From: Actinomycetota bacterium
Lineage (GTDB): Bacteria > Actinomycetota > Thermoleophilia > Gaiellales > Gaiellaceae
Length of the DNA: 5,867 nt
Direction of reading: 5' to 3'
Assembly: GCA_005885565.1 (NCBI GenBank)
Contig: VAXK01000100.1
Coordinates: forward strand, 1 to 5,867
Below the pieces are notes generated by a model. The model was not told the origin of the DNA, did no database searches, and worked only from the letters and a program-made list of their open reading frames with translations. This document shows positions 5,185-5,867 of the stretch, in pieces (the stretch's first letter is position 1; every line of letters starts with the position of its first letter). The position numbers and the translations under genes were made by a program.

Positions 5185-5867
5185 GCCGGCTCGAGGGCCG
5201 GAACGCGCTCGTCACCGGCGCGGGCCGAGGCTTCGGGCGCGCAATCGCGGCCGGCCTCGCCCGGGAGGGCGCGGGCGTCGCCGTCCACTACGGCACGTCA
5301 CGGGACGGCGCGCTCGAGGCTGTGGCGGAGATCCGCGACCTCGGACGCGACGCGTTCGCGGTGCAGGCCGACCTCCGGAGCTGGGACGACATCCGCCGGC
5401 TCGCTGAGGAGGTCTTCGAGCGCTTCGGCCGCCTTGACGTGCTCGTCAACAACGTCGGCGACGTGGCCCCGGAGCAAATGTCCTGGCGGGACGTGTCCGA
5501 GGAGCTGATCGACCGCGTGCTCGCCGTGGACGTGAAGGGGACGCTGCTCGTGACGCACGAGGTCGGGAGCCGCATGCTGGAGCACGAGGCCGGCGGCGCG
5601 ATCGTGAACGTGTGCTCGAACGTCGTCGTCACGGGCAGCCCGCGGGCCCCGCAGTACGCCGCCTCCAAGTACGGTGTCCTCGGCCTGACGAAGTCGTACG
5701 CGCACGCCTTCGCGCCGCACGTACGGGTGAACGCGCTCGGGCCGGGGTTCATGGAGACCGAATCGACCGTCAACCGCGAGGACTGGCGCTCGGGCCGCCG
5801 CGAGACGATCCTCGCGCAGACGCCGCTCGGCCGCATCCCGAAGCCGGAGGAGCTCGTCGGCGTCGTC
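5181..5867 (+). CDS. Short-chain dehydrogenase/reductase (SDR), 3' end outside window
   Basis: The 229 visible residues form a classical SDR with a Rossmann fold that uses NAD(H) or NADP(H) in the cytoplasm. Seen in order: cofactor-binding TGAGRGFG (12-19, TGxxxGxG), the adenine-ring region ADLRSWDDI (63-71), NNVG (90-93, usually NNAG), catalytic S146 in IVNVCSN, YAASK (159-163) carrying the catalytic Tyr and Lys, and NALGPGFMET (184-193). The Asn of the usual Asn-Ser-Tyr-Lys tetrad appears as Asp (D117 in AVDVKG). Family members are usually about 250 residues, so only some 20-30 residues are missing beyond the window edge. The closest general type is the FabG-like group, but such matches do not define a substrate. 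Tight coupling to livM (GTGA overlap, good ribosome site) implies a role in metabolising the imported compound, not fatty acid synthesis. That role is inference. Confidence 0.93.
   Translation, partial: MSRLEGRNALVTGAGRGFGRAIAAGLAREGAGVAVHYGTSRDGALEAVAEIRDLGRDAFAVQADLRSWDDIRRLAEEVFERFGRLDVLVNNVGDVAPEQMSWRDVSEELIDRVLAVDVKGTLLVTHEVGSRMLEHEAGGAIVNVCSNVVVTGSPRAPQYAASKYGVLGLTKSYAHAFAPHVRVNALGPGFMETESTVNREDWRSGRRETILAQTPLGRIPKPEELVGVV

Overview
The window holds most of one tightly packed, plus-strand operon from a very GC-rich bacterium. Nearly every codon ends in G or C. The look of the proteins suggests a high-GC soil or water bacterium, perhaps an actinomycetote of the Thermoleophilia type, but no marker gene is present and this taxonomic guess is weak.

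Layout: the possible tail of an unrecognised upstream gene (about 1-133); a Rid-family (RidA/YjgF/UK114) protein (126-545); a complete five-gene branched-chain-amino-acid-type (HAAT/Liv) ABC importer in the order livG (ATPase, 542-1294), livK (solute-binding protein, 1291-2508), livF (ATPase, about 2514-3269), livH (permease, 3266-4156), livM (permease, 4156-5184); then a short-chain dehydrogenase/reductase (SDR) that starts at 5181 and runs off the window end. Five of the six junctions from the Rid gene onward overlap by 1-4 bases (GTGA, ATGA, TGATG), so the genes are almost certainly co-transcribed and translationally coupled. The exception is livK-livF, where a perfect 25-bp palindrome (12-bp arms, 1-nt centre) lies at 2532-2556. 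It probably acts as an mRNA hairpin that lets the binding protein be made in excess over the membrane and ATPase subunits.

How the genes would work together: LivK captures a solute outside the membrane, LivH/LivM form the channel, and LivG/LivF power uptake. The Rid protein (imine/enamine hydrolysis or a related role) and the SDR (NAD(P)-dependent redox) would act on the imported compound or its breakdown products. The ligand is not certain. The LivK pocket segments differ from the classical E. coli leucine/isoleucine/valine-binding protein, so an amino-acid-like or other small polar or amide compound is as likely as leucine, isoleucine or valine. LivK also lacks a lipobox cysteine.

I see no RNA genes, mobile elements, CRISPR arrays or clear promoter. 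No wholly new system is evident. The points most worth a second look are the livK-livF palindrome, the unusual LivK pocket and missing lipobox, and the coupling of Rid and SDR enzymes to the importer.
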